The notes under the pieces were generated by a model. It did not search any database and was not told the DNA's origin. It saw nothing but the letters and a program-made list of their open reading frames with translations. A stretch of 8,774 nt of DNA from Actinomycetes bacterium (GTDB lineage Bacteria; Actinomycetota; Actinomycetes; Actinomycetales; Micrococcaceae), in assembly GCA_023426375.1 (NCBI GenBank), contig JAFAAV010000109.1:1-8774 (forward strand). Reading direction: 5' to 3'. The translations under genes were made by a program, and so were the position numbers. Shown in pieces: positions 7,327 through 8,774 of this stretch. Every line of letters starts with the position of its first letter. Position 1 is the stretch's first letter.

Positions 7327-7818
7327 TCAGGGGCGATCCACCAGCTCCTGTAGATAGGAACGGATCGTGCGTACCTTGCCTCCGACCTGCTGGATCTCCG
7401 CGGCGCCTTTCAAGCTCTCCCGTTTGCGGTTGAGTGGTGGATCAGTGATAAGGATCGCGATGGCTTCGAGCGTGTCAACCATTTGGTCCGTGGTCAGGTG
7501 GCGCCCGCCGGCAAGATTGACAGAGGAACTCGTCTTGCTTGGTTTAGAGAGCGAGTACCAGGAAAACATATCCCATCGAGCCAATAGGCGATCTGAAAGA
7601 TGATCGGCCAGGCGCTTGCCGACGCCGGAACTGTCCGCTAACGCCTTCCCAACGTAGATGGGCTTGAAGTCCGAGTAGAGGACGTAGATTCCCTTTGCAA
7701 CCCAAAAGTTGTTCTGATGGTCCCGAGAGCCGCCACGCCAAGTGCCGAGCAGCTCCTTCGAGGACCAATCGACGGCGTCAGGATTCCAGAACTCGCCGTA
7801 ACTCTTGATGATGGACAT
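7327..7818 (-). CDS. GIY-YIG nuclease-domain protein next to the type I restriction operon
   Basis: This is a 163-residue protein with a GIY-YIG nuclease-like domain, the fold of homing endonucleases, UvrC and some restriction enzymes. The motif pair is GIYVLYSDFKPIYVG at 43-57. The other family active-site positions also appear present: Arg69 in GVGKRLADH, the likely metal-binding Glu118 in TLEAIAI, and Asn130 in PPLNRK. Aromatic residues at 82-88 (WDMFSWY) probably pack the core. The N-terminal KSYGEFWNPDAVDW resembles, from memory, uncharacterised single-domain GIY-YIG proteins. There is no DNA-binding extension like that of homing endonucleases. The ATG at 7818 is 18 bp after the ychF stop with only a loose GGGGAAG upstream, so it may depend on ychF transcription. 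Its GC (about 53-57% on sample lines) is below that of ychF. Its cellular role is unknown; position suggests a defence accessory, but a repair or structure-specific nuclease is possible. Confidence 0.88.
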   Translation of the reverse strand: MSIIKSYGEFWNPDAVDWSSKELLGTWRGGSRDHQNNFWVAKGIYVLYSDFKPIYVGKALADSSGVGKRLADHLSDRLLARWDMFSWYSLSKPSKTSSSVNLAGGRHLTTDQMVDTLEAIAILITDPPLNRKRESLKGAAEIQQVGGKVRTIRSYLQELVDRP

Positions 7819-7836
7819 CGAGACTACTTCTTCCCC

Positions 7837-8774
7837 TCAGACATTGAACCTAAACTCCACCACATCCCCATCCGCCATCACATAGTCCTTACCCTCCATA
7901 CGCACCTTGCCCGCAGCCTTGGCGTCAGCCATGGACCCGGCGGCAACCAGGTCGTCGAAGGACACGACTTCGGCCTTGATGAAGCCTCGCTCGAAGTCCG
8001 TGTGGATTACACCGGCAGCCTTGGGTGCGGTGTCGCCCTTGTTGATGGTCCAGGCGCGGGATTCCTTGGGGCCGGCGGTGAGGTAGGTCTGCAGGCCGAG
8101 GGTCTGGAACCCGGTGCGGGCCAGCTTGTCCAGGCCGGATTCTTCCTGACCGGACATCTCCAGCATCTCGCGTGCTTCCTCATCGGACAGCTCCACCAGA
8201 TCGGACTCCAGCTTCGCATCCAGGAAAACAGCCTGCGCGGGAGCAACCATTTCCTCGAGCTCACGCTGCTTCTCAGCCGAGCCCAGCACGCCGTCATCAG
8301 CGTTGAACACGTAAATGAACGGCTTGGCGGTCAGCAGGTTCAGCTCACGCAACTGATCGAGTTCGAGCTTCTCGGGACCGGCAGCCTCGAAAATCGTGCG
8401 GCCTTCCTCGAGCACCTTCTGCGCGGCCTGGTAGGCGGCGAGCTGCTCGGGCGAACCTTTCTTGATCTTGACCTGCTTCTCCAGGCGCGGGATCGCGTTT
8501 TCCATGGTCTGCAGGTCCGCCAGCACCAGCTCGGTGTTGATGGTCTCCATGTCGGAGGCGGGGTCGATTTTGCCGTCCACGTGGATCACGTCCGGGTCGT
8601 CGAACGCGCGCACCACCTGGGCGATCGCGTGCGCCTCACGGATGTTCGCCAGGAACTGGTTACCCAGGCCCTCACCTTCGGACGCGCCCTTCACGATGCC
8701 CGCAATGTCCACGAAGGACACGGTGGCGGGCAGAATGCGCTCCGAGCCGAAGATCTCGGCGAGCGTGTTCAAGC
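7837..8774 (-). CDS. ychF: YchF/OLA1-family ATPase, N-terminus cut off by the window edge
   Basis: YchF is a near-universal P-loop protein of the Obg-related group. It binds ribosomes, usually prefers ATP to GTP and is linked to translation and stress control. About 312 codons are visible of a family length near 360. The missing N-terminal part, about 50 residues, holds the P-loop. Visible parts include the G3 motif DIAG in VSFVDIAGIVKGASEGEG, then GLGNQFLANIREAHAI. A helical insertion follows (about 98-130 from the window edge), then a G4-position motif FNADDGV, then the TGS domain from LQTYLTAGPKESRAWT to the end FRFNV. The family normally has NxxE at G4; here it is NADD, a conservative change. 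The TTG at 8772 is an internal leucine codon, not the start. The gene has high GC and looks like resident chromosome. No terminator separates it from the gene 18 bp downstream. Confidence 0.96.
   Translation of the reverse strand, partial: LNTLAEIFGSERILPATVSFVDIAGIVKGASEGEGLGNQFLANIREAHAIAQVVRAFDDPDVIHVDGKIDPASDMETINTELVLADLQTMENAIPRLEKQVKIKKGSPEQLAAYQAAQKVLEEGRTIFEAAGPEKLELDQLRELNLLTAKPFIYVFNADDGVLGSAEKQRELEEMVAPAQAVFLDAKLESDLVELSDEEAREMLEMSGQEESGLDKLARTGFQTLGLQTYLTAGPKESRAWTINKGDTAPKAAGVIHTDFERGFIKAEVVSFDDLVAAGSMADAKAAGKVRMEGKDYVMADGDVVEFRFNV
7842..7852. repeat. Right copy of an 11-bp imperfect direct repeat, in the ychF 3' end
   Basis: CATTGAACCTA on the plus strand overlaps the last codons of ychF (Arg-Phe-Asn, minus strand) just before its stop. 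Its partner is CAATGAACCTA at 7253-7263. Integration at the 3' end of a conserved gene is a known habit of mobile islands, but no integrase is visible and the match is short. Confidence 0.25.

Noticed and set aside
8770..8772. TTG at 8772 as the start of ychF
   Set aside because: The YchF family has about 50 more residues upstream, including the P-loop. The codon corresponds to an internal leucine, so the gene is simply cut by the window edge.

Overview
The window comes from a high-GC bacterium, most likely an actinobacterium. GC is about 60-65% by eye in the chromosomal-looking gene. The YchF-type ATPase at the right edge has the C-terminal TGS wording I associate with actinobacterial copies. 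Nothing in the sequence fixes the genus. Every gene I can support lies on the minus strand, so transcription runs from right to left.

Region by region, in the direction of transcription: (1) 8774-7837 is the C-terminal six-sevenths of the core gene ychF, cut by the window edge. (2) 7818-7327 is a small GIY-YIG nuclease-like protein, starting 18 bp after the ychF stop. (3) 7326-7222 is a 105-bp gap with a possible weak promoter. (4) 7221-1068 is a complete, intact type I restriction-modification operon in the order hsdM, hsdS, hsdR, with both internal junctions being 4-bp ATGA stop/start overlaps. (5) After an 85-bp gap, an unrecognised gene begins at 982 with a good ribosome binding site and runs off the left edge. 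327 residues of it are visible and no stop is seen.

The genes make a coherent defence locus. HsdM supplies adenine methylation, HsdS reads the two half-sites of the target, and HsdR supplies the ATP-driven translocase and nuclease. All key motifs are intact, so the system looks functional. The GIY-YIG protein on one side keeps all five expected active-site positions. The unknown protein on the other side lies downstream in the same orientation. Both are candidate accessory factors, but that role is inferred only from position. The block sits directly behind a housekeeping gene, and the GIY-YIG and hsdS genes are visibly less GC-rich than ychF and hsdM. This fits acquisition of a defence cassette next to ychF.

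I see no RNA genes, CRISPR array, transposase or convincing terminator. There is no gene-free stretch longer than 105 bp.
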